From Aquabacterium sp. A7-Y (GTDB lineage Bacteria; Pseudomonadota; Gammaproteobacteria; Burkholderiales; Burkholderiaceae_C), in NCBI RefSeq assembly GCF_026153205.1, contig NZ_JAPFBW010000010.1:148050-212049 (forward strand): 64,000 nucleotides of DNA. The letters are read 5' to 3'. Numbering within the stretch: the stretch's first letter is position 1; every line of letters starts with the position of its first letter. Below, one piece after another: positions 56,851 through 64,000 of the stretch. The position numbers and the translations under genes are program-made. The notes beneath the pieces are model-generated. The model worked only from the letters and a program-made list of their open reading frames with translations, made no database searches and was not told where the DNA came from.

Positions 56851-58485
56851 ATGACCGAGACCGCCACCGACCCTGCCCTGCGTGCTCCGGCGACCCCCGT
56901 CTACAAGCGCAAGCTGTTCTGGGTCGCGCTGCTCTACTTCTCCGAGGGGCTGCCGCTCGGCATCTTCTACGACATCTTCCCGGTCTACTTCCGCCAGCAG
57001 GGTGTGGAGCTGGCCGACATCGGGCTGCTGAGCCTGCTCGGGCTGGCCTGGACCGTCAAGTTCCTGTGGGCGCCCGCCATCGACTGGACGCGCAACCACC
57101 GCTGGTGGATCGCGGCGGCCAACTTCGGCATGGCGCTGGTGATGTGGCTGTTCGCCGGCAGCCTCGGTTTCGGCCCCTGGGTGTGGGTCGCGATCGGCCT
57201 GTTCACGATGCTCTCGGCCACCAACGACATCGCCACCGACGGCTACACCATCGAGCTGCTGGACAAACACGAATACGGCCTCGCCAACGGCTTTCGCATC
57301 GGCTTCTACCGTGTCGGCATGTTGACGGCCGGCGCGGTGCTGATGGTCTCCGGCTGGTTCGGCTGGAGTCCCGCCTATGTGCTGGGCGGCAGCGTGTTCC
57401 TGCTCAACGGCCTCGCGGTGCTGGCGGCGCCGCGCGAGGCGGTGCGCGAGCGGCCCGAGGGCGGCGGCGTCGGGCGCGAGCTGCGGCTCCTGAAGGAGCA
57501 GCCCCTGTGGCTGCTTGCGCTGGCGCTGGTGCTGATCGGTCTGCTGTGGCCGGCGCTGCCGCCGCTGGCCCAGGCCTTCGGCTGGAACGGGCTGCTGGAG
57601 GTGGGCAAGGCCTGGTGGTTCCGCGGCGCGATCCCGGTGTCGCTGATGTTTCTGGGTGCCGGGCTGATGGTGAAGGCCGCGCAGGGCCCGCGCGCCTCGC
57701 TGATGCGCGAAGGCCCGGTGTTCGGCGCCTGGGTCGGGCTGCTGGCGCGCCGCGGCATGCTGGCGATGCTGGCGTTCGTCCTGCTGTTCAAGCTGGGCGA
57801 CGCGGCGATGGGTTTCATGGTCAAGCCCTTCTGGGTCGACGCGGGCTTCTCCAACCAGCAGATCGGCCTGGTCAGCGTGATGGTCGGGCTGGTGCTGTCG
57901 ATCGCCGGGGGCCTGCTGGGGGGCTGGTATGTCGACCGTGTCGGCATCTTCCGTGGGCTGTGGGTGCTGGGGCTGTGGCAGGCCGCCTCCAACCTCGGCT
58001 ACGCGCTGGCCGCCTGGCAGGTGGACCGCATGGCGGCCCAGGGGCTGGGGCCGAGCGCGAGCCTGGCGGGCGAGTTCTCGGCCTGGTGGCAGGCGGCCGG
58101 TGCCGTTGGCCCGGCCGGCTGGCTGGAACAAGGCGGTGCCTTGCTCGCGCTGGCAGGCAGATCGCTGAGCTCGTTCAACGCAGCCGATCTGTCGGTGTAC
58201 GGGGCCAGCGCGCTCGAAAGCTTCACGGCCGGGCTGGGCACGGGCGCCTTCCTTGCCTTCCTGATGGCGCTGACCCAGCGGGCCCGGGCCACGACGGAAT
58301 ATGCGATCCTCTCGTCGATCTTCGCCTTCTCGCGTGCAGTGGCAGGCTGGGCCGGCGGCATCGGAGCGCAGGAGATGGGCTTTGCCGCCTACTTCTTCCT
58401 GACCTTCTGGCTGTCCTTTCCGGCTTACCTGCTGTTGCCGCAGGTGCGACGCATGTTGGAACAACAAGACAGTCAGGAGGTCTGA
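56851..58485 (+). CDS. AmpG-like MFS/PAT transporter
   Basis: 544 residues. The N-terminal half matches AmpG-type muropeptide permeases: LLYFSEGLPLGIFYDIFPVY, GLLSLLGLAWTVKFLWAPAI and SATNDIATDGYTIELL. About 12-14 membrane segments. The insert between segments 6 and 7 is long, as in related PAT proteins. Might carry anhydromuropeptides or another envelope solute. Seven bases before the M48 gene, so likely cotranscribed. Confidence 0.87.
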   Translation: MTETATDPALRAPATPVYKRKLFWVALLYFSEGLPLGIFYDIFPVYFRQQGVELADIGLLSLLGLAWTVKFLWAPAIDWTRNHRWWIAAANFGMALVMWLFAGSLGFGPWVWVAIGLFTMLSATNDIATDGYTIELLDKHEYGLANGFRIGFYRVGMLTAGAVLMVSGWFGWSPAYVLGGSVFLLNGLAVLAAPREAVRERPEGGGVGRELRLLKEQPLWLLALALVLIGLLWPALPPLAQAFGWNGLLEVGKAWWFRGAIPVSLMFLGAGLMVKAAQGPRASLMREGPVFGAWVGLLARRGMLAMLAFVLLFKLGDAAMGFMVKPFWVDAGFSNQQIGLVSVMVGLVLSIAGGLLGGWYVDRVGIFRGLWVLGLWQAASNLGYALAAWQVDRMAAQGLGPSASLAGEFSAWWQAAGAVGPAGWLEQGGALLALAGRSLSSFNAADLSVYGASALESFTAGLGTGAFLAFLMALTQRARATTEYAILSSIFAFSRAVAGWAGGIGAQEMGFAAYFFLTFWLSFPAYLLLPQVRRMLEQQDSQEV

Positions 58486-58491
58486 TCCGCC

Positions 58492-59412
58492 ATGAAATTC
58501 GAAGCCATGCACCACTGCGCGCTGTGCGCCGGGTGGGCCGCGCTGAACCACGGCGCCGCTGCAGCGGGCCCCGCGCGTCCGGGCCGGCGCCTCTTCACCG
58601 GCGCGCTGCTCGCCGCCGGTGCGAGCGCTGCGCTGCCGGCGCTGGCCCAGGAGGGGGTGGACGTCGGCAAGCAGTCGTCCTTCTCCAAGCTGGTGCCGGC
58701 CGAGCAGGTCGAGGCCGCGGCGTCCCAGCAGTACGCCGAGATGATGCAGCAGGCCCGCGCGCAAAAGGCGCTCGGGCCCGACAACCACCCGCAGGTGGTG
58801 CGCCTGCGCGAGATCGCCAAGCGGCTGATCCCGCTGACCGACGAGTGGAATCCGCGCGCCAAGCAGTGGAAGTGGGAAGTCAACCTGATCGGCTCCAAGC
58901 AGATCAATGCCTTCTGCATGCCGGGCGGCAAGATCGCCTTCTACAGCGGGATCCTGCAGCAGCTCAAGCTCAGCGACGACGAGGTGGCGCAGATCATGGG
59001 CCACGAGATCGCCCACGCGCTGCGCGAGCACGCGCGTGAGCGCATGGGCAAGACGGCGGCCACGCGCATCGGCGCCGGGCTGCTGAGCAGCATCCTGGGC
59101 CTGGGCAACACCGGCGACACCCTGCTCAACATGGGCGGGCAGCTGCTGACGCTGAAGTTCAGCCGCGAGGACGAGTCCGAGAGCGACCTGGTCGGCATGG
59201 ACATCGCGGCGCGCGCCGGCTACAACCCGCGCGCGGGTGTCACCTTGTGGCAGAAGATGATGGAGGCCAGCAAGGGCGCCCCGCCGCAGTTCCTGTCCAC
59301 CCACCCGGCCGGCAGCACCCGCATCCGCGACATCGAGCGCAACCTGCCGCGCGTGCTGCCGCTCTACGAGCGCGCGGAGAAGCCGCCGCGGCGCTTCGAC
59401 GTGGCTTCCTGA
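58492..59412 (+). CDS. Exported M48-family metalloprotease
   Basis: 306 residues. Hydrophobic N-terminus (RLFTGALLAAGASAALPALA) suggests export. Zinc motif HEIAHALREHARERMGK and the downstream Glu in SREDESESDLVGMDIA complete the M48 site. BepA/LoiP-like proteases degrade misassembled outer-membrane proteins. Immediately follows the AmpG-like transporter; a hairpin terminator follows it. Confidence 0.92.
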   Translation: MKFEAMHHCALCAGWAALNHGAAAAGPARPGRRLFTGALLAAGASAALPALAQEGVDVGKQSSFSKLVPAEQVEAAASQQYAEMMQQARAQKALGPDNHPQVVRLREIAKRLIPLTDEWNPRAKQWKWEVNLIGSKQINAFCMPGGKIAFYSGILQQLKLSDDEVAQIMGHEIAHALREHARERMGKTAATRIGAGLLSSILGLGNTGDTLLNMGGQLLTLKFSREDESESDLVGMDIAARAGYNPRAGVTLWQKMMEASKGAPPQFLSTHPAGSTRIRDIERNLPRVLPLYERAEKPPRRFDVAS

Positions 59413-59451
59413 GGACCGCCGCGGCCCCGGCCCCCGTCCGCCAGGATGAAA

Positions 59452-59480
59452 AACAGCCCGCGGATGCGGGCTGTTGTTTT
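59452..59480 (+). terminator. Rho-independent terminator after the M48 gene
   Basis: Perfect 10-bp stem AACAGCCCGC / GCGGGCTGTT with GGAT loop, followed by GTTTT. Located 40 bases after the protease stop codon. Confidence 0.85.
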
Positions 59481-59519
59481 GCGGAGGAACGGGCCGCACC
59501 TCGCCGGCCGGTCCTGTGT

Positions 59520-62426
59520 TCAGCTCGGGTCGGGGATCCCGAGCACGCCGCGCAGCGCCTCCCAGGCAACGCCGTTGAGACGCACGCTATGGCGTCGCTC
59601 CGACGTGTCATTGCTGCCCAGGTACGCGGCGCCGCCGCGCGCGACGAAGATGCGGATGAAGCTGGCGTTGGTCAGCTCGGCCGGCTGGGCCGCGAAGCGC
59701 AGCACCTGCGCATCCCCGCGCGTGTCGATGCTGTAGGTGGTCTCCAGCAGCTGCGCCGAGCAGTTCACCGTCGACAAGGTGCTTGCGCTCTGGTTGCAGC
59801 GGTAGAAACGTGCGCGCTGCGTGCTGCTGTCGAAGGCCACGCGGATGCGGATCTGCGTGGTGTACTCCGGGGCCGGCGGCGTTGCCAGGTTGTAGCTGTA
59901 CACCCCCTGGGTGTTCAAGCCGCTCACCCCGGCCCCGTCGAAGTCGCCGCGGTAGGCGCCGCTGACCTGCGCCAGGTTTTCGGCATAGGGCCAGTTGTTG
60001 AAGGGCACCGTGGCGGCGTCCGCCGGCGGCACGCGCAGGCGGTTCGGCTCCAGCGTGTCGTAGCCGTCCGCCTTGGCCACGACCCAGTTGGTGTGGTAGC
60101 TGAGCGTCGAGCCGGGCGGGAAGACGGTGGTCGCCAGCGCCGGGAAAGCGCTCACCGAGGGTCCCCAGCCGACGTAGGCGAAGCTGCCGTCGCGGCCCGG
60201 GTAGAGCTGGATCTCCCGCACGATGTCGGCCAGGGTGCGGCCGGCGATGCCTACGCGTACCGGTGCGCTCGCGTTCTCGACCAGCGCCTTGCAGTAGATG
60301 GATTCGCGCACCGGCTCGGCCTTGAAGCGCACCGTCTCCCCGGTCTGCGGGCAGTCGTACCACTCGGTGCCGGTCCAGAACCAGCGGCGCGCCGGCACGA
60401 CCTGGGTGCCGTTGAGCAGCTGGATGCGCTGCTCGGACATCACCTTGTAGCCGTCGCTCCGGGTGACGTCGTCGGTGCTCAGAAGCCGCACGAAGTAGTT
60501 GTTGGCGTCGGTGTACTGCAAGCGACGCAGCACCACGTCGGGCTGCAGTGCCGGCGGGGCGCTGGGCAGGCTGTGGGCGGGGATGCCGAGTTGCTCGCGC
60601 AGCGCCGCCCAGGCGACGTCGTTGAGGCGTTGCTGGTAGCTCACGCCGACGGCATCCCGGAAGCCATAGAAGACCGTGCCGTCACGCTCCACGAACTGAC
60701 GGTAGATGCCGCGCTTGGCCGGGATCTCGCTCGGCTGGGCCGCGAAGCGCAGCACCTTGGCGTCGCCCTGTTCGGCCACCGTGTAGGTGGTGTCCAGGAG
60801 CGGCTCGCAGCCGGCCGTGTTGCCGGTGCTCGCCTCGACCTTGCACGTGAAGAAGCGGGCCTTGGAGCCGGCGGCATCGAAGCCGACACGAAGGCGCACT
60901 TCGGTCGTAAAGCCAGGGCTGGCCGTCGGGAGAAAGTAGTTGGCCACTTGCAGGGTGGTGCGCCCGCTCACCGCCGCGCCGCCGAAGTCGGCCGGGTAGC
61001 GGCTGATCATCTGCTCCAGGCTGGCGGCGAACATCCAGTCGCTGAAGGCCGGTGCCGCTCCGCCGGCCGGGGGCACGCGCACCTTGTCGGCCAGCGCGAT
61101 GGCGTCGGGCGACGCGATGCGGGTCACCTGCCGGTACGCCAGCTGGGCGCCTTGCGGGAACACGGCCTCGCCCAGCAGTTCAGGCTGCGGTCCCCAGTTG
61201 GCATAGGACGTCAGGCCGTCCATGAAGGGGTAGGCGCGGATCTCGCGCACCACGTCGGCCATCTTGCGGCCGCCGATGTCCACCGCGCTGCTCTTGCTGC
61301 TGTCCTTGTAGCCGCGGCAATAGGCCGAGGTGCTGCCGGAGGCGGTGCTGTTGGTGGCCGCGATCACGTGGTAGCCGTTGGAGGGGCAGGCATACCACTG
61401 CGAGCCGTCCCAATAGGCCTGGTTGCGCTGGAAGGGGATGGCCTGGCCGTTGCGCACGCTGTGGCGGATCTCGTGCACATACCGGACGCCGTCCGCGTCC
61501 GTCGCGCCGTCACTGCTGTCGAACACCCGGTAGTCGTAGTTTTCCGCGTTGGCATAGAAGAAGCTGCGCAGCGTGACCGAAGGCAGCGGCGCCGTCGAGG
61601 GCTCGTCGGGCTGGGCTTGCTCGGTCTTCACCGCGGCGTCGGCCTGGGCTGCCGCGGTGTCGGCGGTCAGTTGCTGCTGCTCGAGCACGGCCTGCGAGAC
61701 TTCGGCTGCCACCGCGGCCGCCGTGCTGCCCGTGGCCGCATCCGCCAGCACGGGCAGTTGCGTGAGGTGGTTGTGCAGGGTGACCGAGACCAGTGCCCGG
61801 GTCTGCTCCGCGTCCAGCTCGGCGTCCTGGGCCACCAGCGTGATGGCCTTGCTCACCGTGAACACCACCTTGGCGAGCTGGGCCGACTCGGCATCGCCGC
61901 TGGCGACGAAGTTGGCGAGCGGCGAGGCGGCGAGGCCCAGCTGCTCCTGCACCAGGGCGGCCGCGGCTGCCACGTCCTGCTCTGGGTCGTCCTCGACGAT
62001 GTCCTGCACCAGCGTCGTGAGCGGGCTGATGAACACGGTGCTGCTGCCGCTGGCCGGCGCCTTCAGCGTCAGGGCCACGCCGACCGGCTGGCCGTCGTCC
62101 TGGTCCACCGCGGTGGCCGGTACCTGTGCAATGACGGCGTGCTTGCCCGCCTCGCCGGCGGGCACCTGCAGCTGGTACTGGCCGTTGACGTCGGTGCTGT
62201 CCGAGGTGGGCTCGCCGGCATCGCAGGCGCCGTTGTCGTCGAGGTCGTAGCAGACCGTCGCGCCCTGCAGCGGGCCGTCGGCCACCACGCCGGACAGGGC
62301 GACCGTCTGCGCCGTGCCGCCTCCGTCATCGCCGCCGCCTCCGCCACCGCCGCAGGCCTGCAGCAGTGCCAGGCTGGCCGCGAGGGCCGGCCATGCATAA
62401 CGACGGGTCCGTCTTGTTTGTCTCAT
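59520..62426 (-). CDS. Large surface/envelope lipoprotein with two repeated modules
   Basis: 968 residues from MRQTRRTRRYAW. Signal with lipobox LLQAC at about 25, followed by a glycine/aspartate-rich linker. Residues about 40-90 look like a carboxypeptidase-regulatory/SdrD-B-type fold (VVADGPLQGATVCYDLDDNG). A helical region follows to about 270. Two homologous modules of roughly 330 residues come next (about 282-610 and 629-966). Pairs of matching landmarks: RSFFYANAENYDYRVF / RRLQYTDANNYFVRLL, DVVREIRAYP / DIVREIQLYP, VLRFAAQP / VLRFAAQP, NDVAWAALREQLGIP / NGVAWEALRGVLGIP. Function unknown. Confidence 0.88.
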   Translation of the reverse strand: MRQTRRTRRYAWPALAASLALLQACGGGGGGGDDGGGTAQTVALSGVVADGPLQGATVCYDLDDNGACDAGEPTSDSTDVNGQYQLQVPAGEAGKHAVIAQVPATAVDQDDGQPVGVALTLKAPASGSSTVFISPLTTLVQDIVEDDPEQDVAAAAALVQEQLGLAASPLANFVASGDAESAQLAKVVFTVSKAITLVAQDAELDAEQTRALVSVTLHNHLTQLPVLADAATGSTAAAVAAEVSQAVLEQQQLTADTAAAQADAAVKTEQAQPDEPSTAPLPSVTLRSFFYANAENYDYRVFDSSDGATDADGVRYVHEIRHSVRNGQAIPFQRNQAYWDGSQWYACPSNGYHVIAATNSTASGSTSAYCRGYKDSSKSSAVDIGGRKMADVVREIRAYPFMDGLTSYANWGPQPELLGEAVFPQGAQLAYRQVTRIASPDAIALADKVRVPPAGGAAPAFSDWMFAASLEQMISRYPADFGGAAVSGRTTLQVANYFLPTASPGFTTEVRLRVGFDAAGSKARFFTCKVEASTGNTAGCEPLLDTTYTVAEQGDAKVLRFAAQPSEIPAKRGIYRQFVERDGTVFYGFRDAVGVSYQQRLNDVAWAALREQLGIPAHSLPSAPPALQPDVVLRRLQYTDANNYFVRLLSTDDVTRSDGYKVMSEQRIQLLNGTQVVPARRWFWTGTEWYDCPQTGETVRFKAEPVRESIYCKALVENASAPVRVGIAGRTLADIVREIQLYPGRDGSFAYVGWGPSVSAFPALATTVFPPGSTLSYHTNWVVAKADGYDTLEPNRLRVPPADAATVPFNNWPYAENLAQVSGAYRGDFDGAGVSGLNTQGVYSYNLATPPAPEYTTQIRIRVAFDSSTQRARFYRCNQSASTLSTVNCSAQLLETTYSIDTRGDAQVLRFAAQPAELTNASFIRIFVARGGAAYLGSNDTSERRHSVRLNGVAWEALRGVLGIPDPS

Positions 62427-62481
62427 CGCGCTCTCTCCGTTGGGTGGTCCGTCGACCGGAGAGACGCTGCACAGAGGCACA

Positions 62482-62526
62482 GGAAAGCCCCTCGGGCGCT
62501 CCATGAAGGGCGTCCGAGGGGCTTCC
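62482..62526 (-). terminator. Imperfect hairpin between MBL hydrolase and large lipoprotein
   Basis: Arms GGAAAGCCCCTCGG and CCGAGGGGCTTCC enclose a short loop region. On the minus strand the stem is followed by TTTCCTG. It lies about 160 bases behind the MBL hydrolase and 60 bases before the lipoprotein start, so it may end the hydrolase transcript or form part of the lipoprotein leader. Confidence 0.5.
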
Positions 62527-62682
62527 CAGCGACTCGCTGTGCTTGACCTGTGGTGGTCCTCTCCGACCTCTTATGCGACCAATGTAACCAGATCTGTTCC
62601 GCTCGAGAGAACGATCGCAAGGCGCCAAGCGTGAAATTGTTCCGCAGGGCGAGGTCGTCGCGCCGGCCGCGCCATCGATCCG

Positions 62683-63321
62683 TCAGGTGCCACGCACATA
62701 GGGATTGGTCTTGCGCTCCTCGCCGAAGCTGCTCTCGGGCCCATGCCCGGGGATGAAGACCACGTCATTGCCCATGGGCCAGAGGCGCTGCGCGATGGCG
62801 TCGAGCAGGTCCTGGTGGTTGCCGCCGGGAAAGTCCGTGCGGCCGATGCTGCCGGCGAACAGCACGTCGCCGACGAAGGCGCGGCGCGCCTCCGGCGAGA
62901 AGAACACCACGTGGCCGGGCGTGTGGCCCGGGCAGTGGCGGACCTGCAGCGTGCAGCGGCCGATGCTCACTCTGTCGCCGTCGTGCAGCCAGCGTGTCGG
63001 GGTGAAGGTCTCGCTCGCAGGGAAGCCGAACATCGCGCTCTGCTGCGGCAGAGCGTCGATCCAGAACTGGTCGCCCGGGTGCGGTCCGACGATCGGCAGG
63101 CCGTGCTCGCGCGCCAGTTGCGCAGTGCCGCCGGCGTGGTCGATGTGGGCGTGGGTGAGCCAGATCTGCTCCAGGGCCAGGCCGAGGCGCTGCACCTCGG
63201 CGAGCAGGCGCGGCAGGTCGCCGCCGGGGTCGATGACGGCGGCACGCCGGGTCTCGTCGCACCAGACGATGGAGCAGTTCTGCTGGAAGGCGGTGACGGG
63301 GACGGTGTGGTAGCGCAACAT
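62683..63321 (-). CDS. MBL-fold metallo-hydrolase, glyoxalase II-like
   Basis: 212 residues. Zinc motif THAHIDHAGG (HxHxDH), HCPGHTPGHVVFF, GDVLFAGSIGRTDFPGG (bridging Asp) and HGPESSFGEERKTNP at the end. The spacing matches the short YcbL/GloB2-type enzymes, which hydrolyse thioesters such as S-lactoylglutathione or handle persulfides. Stand-alone. Confidence 0.92.
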   Translation of the reverse strand: MLRYHTVPVTAFQQNCSIVWCDETRRAAVIDPGGDLPRLLAEVQRLGLALEQIWLTHAHIDHAGGTAQLAREHGLPIVGPHPGDQFWIDALPQQSAMFGFPASETFTPTRWLHDGDRVSIGRCTLQVRHCPGHTPGHVVFFSPEARRAFVGDVLFAGSIGRTDFPGGNHQDLLDAIAQRLWPMGNDVVFIPGHGPESSFGEERKTNPYVRGT

Positions 63322-63411
63322 GGGTCGGGTGGCGAGGGGGTCGAAGATCGCCTGGAAGGTGCTGGAAGGGCACGCAGGGCGGGCCTCTGCAGGACGGGGG
63401 GGCTCCCCAAG

Positions 63412-63444
63412 AAAAAAGCCCGGCGGCGAACCGTCGGGCTTTTG
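63412..63444 (-). terminator. Rho-independent terminator after the SWIB gene
   Basis: On the minus strand a stem of GCCCGACGG pairs with CCGCCGGGC (one mismatch) around TTCG, followed by a run of six T. It lies just downstream of the SWIB gene stop at 63463. Confidence 0.8.
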
Positions 63445-63462
63445 AGAGAGGGTCTCGAGGAC

Positions 63463-63948
63463 TTACTTCAACTGGGCGCTGATCAGCTTGGTCATCTCGA
63501 ACATCGACACCTGGTCCTTCTTGAAGAGTTCCTTCAGCTTGGCGTCGGCGTTGATCATGCGCTTGTTCTCTGCGTCTTGCAGCTTGTTCTTCTTGATGTA
63601 GTCCCAGACCTTCTTGGTCACTTCGGTGCGCGGCAGCGGCTTGTCGCCGATCACGGCGGCCAGCACGGGGCTGGGCGTCATGGCCTTCATGAAGGCGGCG
63701 TTGGGCGTGCGCTTGGTCTTCGGCTTGGCGGCCTTGGCAGCCGCCTTCTTCGCCGGAGCGGCCTTCTTCGCGGCGACCTTCTTGGCCGGAGCGGCCTTTT
63801 TCGCCGGAGCCGCCTTCTTCGCGGGGGCTGCCTTCTTCGCAGGTGCGGCCTTCTTGGCCGGGGCTGCCTTCTTCGCCGGAGCGACCTTCTTGGCCGGGGC
63901 CTTCTTCGCTGCCGCCTTTTTGGCGGGAGCTTTCTTCGCAGTTGCCAT
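63463..63948 (-). CDS. SWIB/MDM2-domain protein with histone H1-like tail
   Basis: 161 residues from MATAKKAPAKK. Residues 1-80 are an H1/AlgP-like lysine-alanine-proline tail built of KKAAPA repeats, likely to bind DNA. Residues about 84-161 form a SWIB domain (SPVLAAVIGDKPLPRTEV, KVWDYIKKNKLQDAENKR, MINADAKLKELFKK, VSMFEMTKLISAQL). Such fusions occur in chlamydiae and many beta-proteobacteria; the SWIB domain is thought to mediate chromatin-like or topoisomerase interactions. A terminator follows. Confidence 0.92.
   Translation of the reverse strand: MATAKKAPAKKAAAKKAPAKKVAPAKKAAPAKKAAPAKKAAPAKKAAPAKKAAPAKKVAAKKAAPAKKAAAKAAKPKTKRTPNAAFMKAMTPSPVLAAVIGDKPLPRTEVTKKVWDYIKKNKLQDAENKRMINADAKLKELFKKDQVSMFEMTKLISAQLK
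63730..63930 (-). repeat. In-frame minisatellite coding the lysine-rich tail
   Basis: Tandem 15-base-like units reading AAGAAGGCNGCNCCGGC-type codons on the minus strand (KKAAPA). Units vary by synonymous third-position changes. Copy number may vary between strains. Confidence 0.75.
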
Positions 63949-64000
63949 GTCGAATTTCTCCATCAAATAAACGGTTGATGTGCCGGGCCCGGGGCAAGGG

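Noticed and set aside
59247..62546. 1099-codon plus-strand frame across the lipoprotein
   Set aside because: Shadow frame without domains; the minus strand has lipobox, linker and two homologous modules.
63730..63930. CRISPR-like repeats
   Set aside because: The repeats are contiguous and coding (KKAAPA), with no spacers.
63614..63970. Plus-strand frame rich in Phe/Ala resembling a membrane protein
   Set aside because: Antisense image of the lysine-alanine repeat in the SWIB gene (AAG codons read as CTT/TTC).

Overview
The window is very GC-rich (one counted 60-base stretch at 9061-9120 is 73% GC), gene-dense and has no rRNA, tRNA, CRISPR array or insertion sequence that I can see. Two Bug-type (tripartite tricarboxylate) binding proteins, a QueE/QueD pair, SWIB/H1-like protein, many hybrid histidine kinases and a UraA-like permease together suggest a beta-proteobacterium of the order Burkholderiales. 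This is inferred from gene content, since no rRNA is present.

Layout. 1-1664: end of a fatty-acid desaturase and a YihY/BrkB membrane protein. 1770-5680 (minus): three-gene operon of a KaiC-like double ATPase, a hybrid histidine kinase and a double-receiver response regulator. 5909-16789: accessory region with small proteins, an orphan type VI VgrG, a 925-residue candidate effector, and on the opposite strand four tandem formylglycine-generating-enzyme-like (FGE-like) lipoproteins plus the fossil of a fifth. 17140-25730: EI24 membrane protein, MGDG-synthase-like glycosyltransferase coupled to a tyrosine phosphatase, AlkB, a ppGpp-hydrolase-like HD protein, a PAS hybrid kinase, UdgX, a family 2 glycosyltransferase and a PIG-L deacetylase. 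25822-33860: queE-queD, an unrecognised gene, DUF427, PilJ-like protein, SDR, hemerythrin, a MmcB-like nuclease-fold protein, MaoC, XRE regulator and HDOD protein.

33983-38055: two convergent Bug receptors and an allophanate-hydrolase homologue whose whole Ser-cisSer-Lys triad is substituted. 38086-46347: a mosaic envelope protein (MliC, YbaY and COG3650-like parts), GNAT, an Old Yellow Enzyme, a large PAS hybrid kinase, a hairpin-rich intergenic region and a uracil/xanthine permease. 46348-47603: sparse stretch with two small candidate genes. 47604-54657: DUF456 protein, a TetR regulator with two matching operators (one in front of what looks like a collapsed target gene), and a complete YejABEF/Dpp-like peptide importer. 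54751-63948: flavin reductase, thioredoxin 2, DMT and AmpG-like transporters, M48 protease, a large two-module lipoprotein, an MBL-fold hydrolase and a SWIB-domain protein with an H1-like lysine-rich tail.

The best candidates for an undescribed system are the VgrG / large effector / FGE-like lipoprotein array at 6506-16789 and the KaiC-kinase-receiver operon at 1770-5680. Also notable are the triad-less allophanate hydrolase and the TetR regulon scar.
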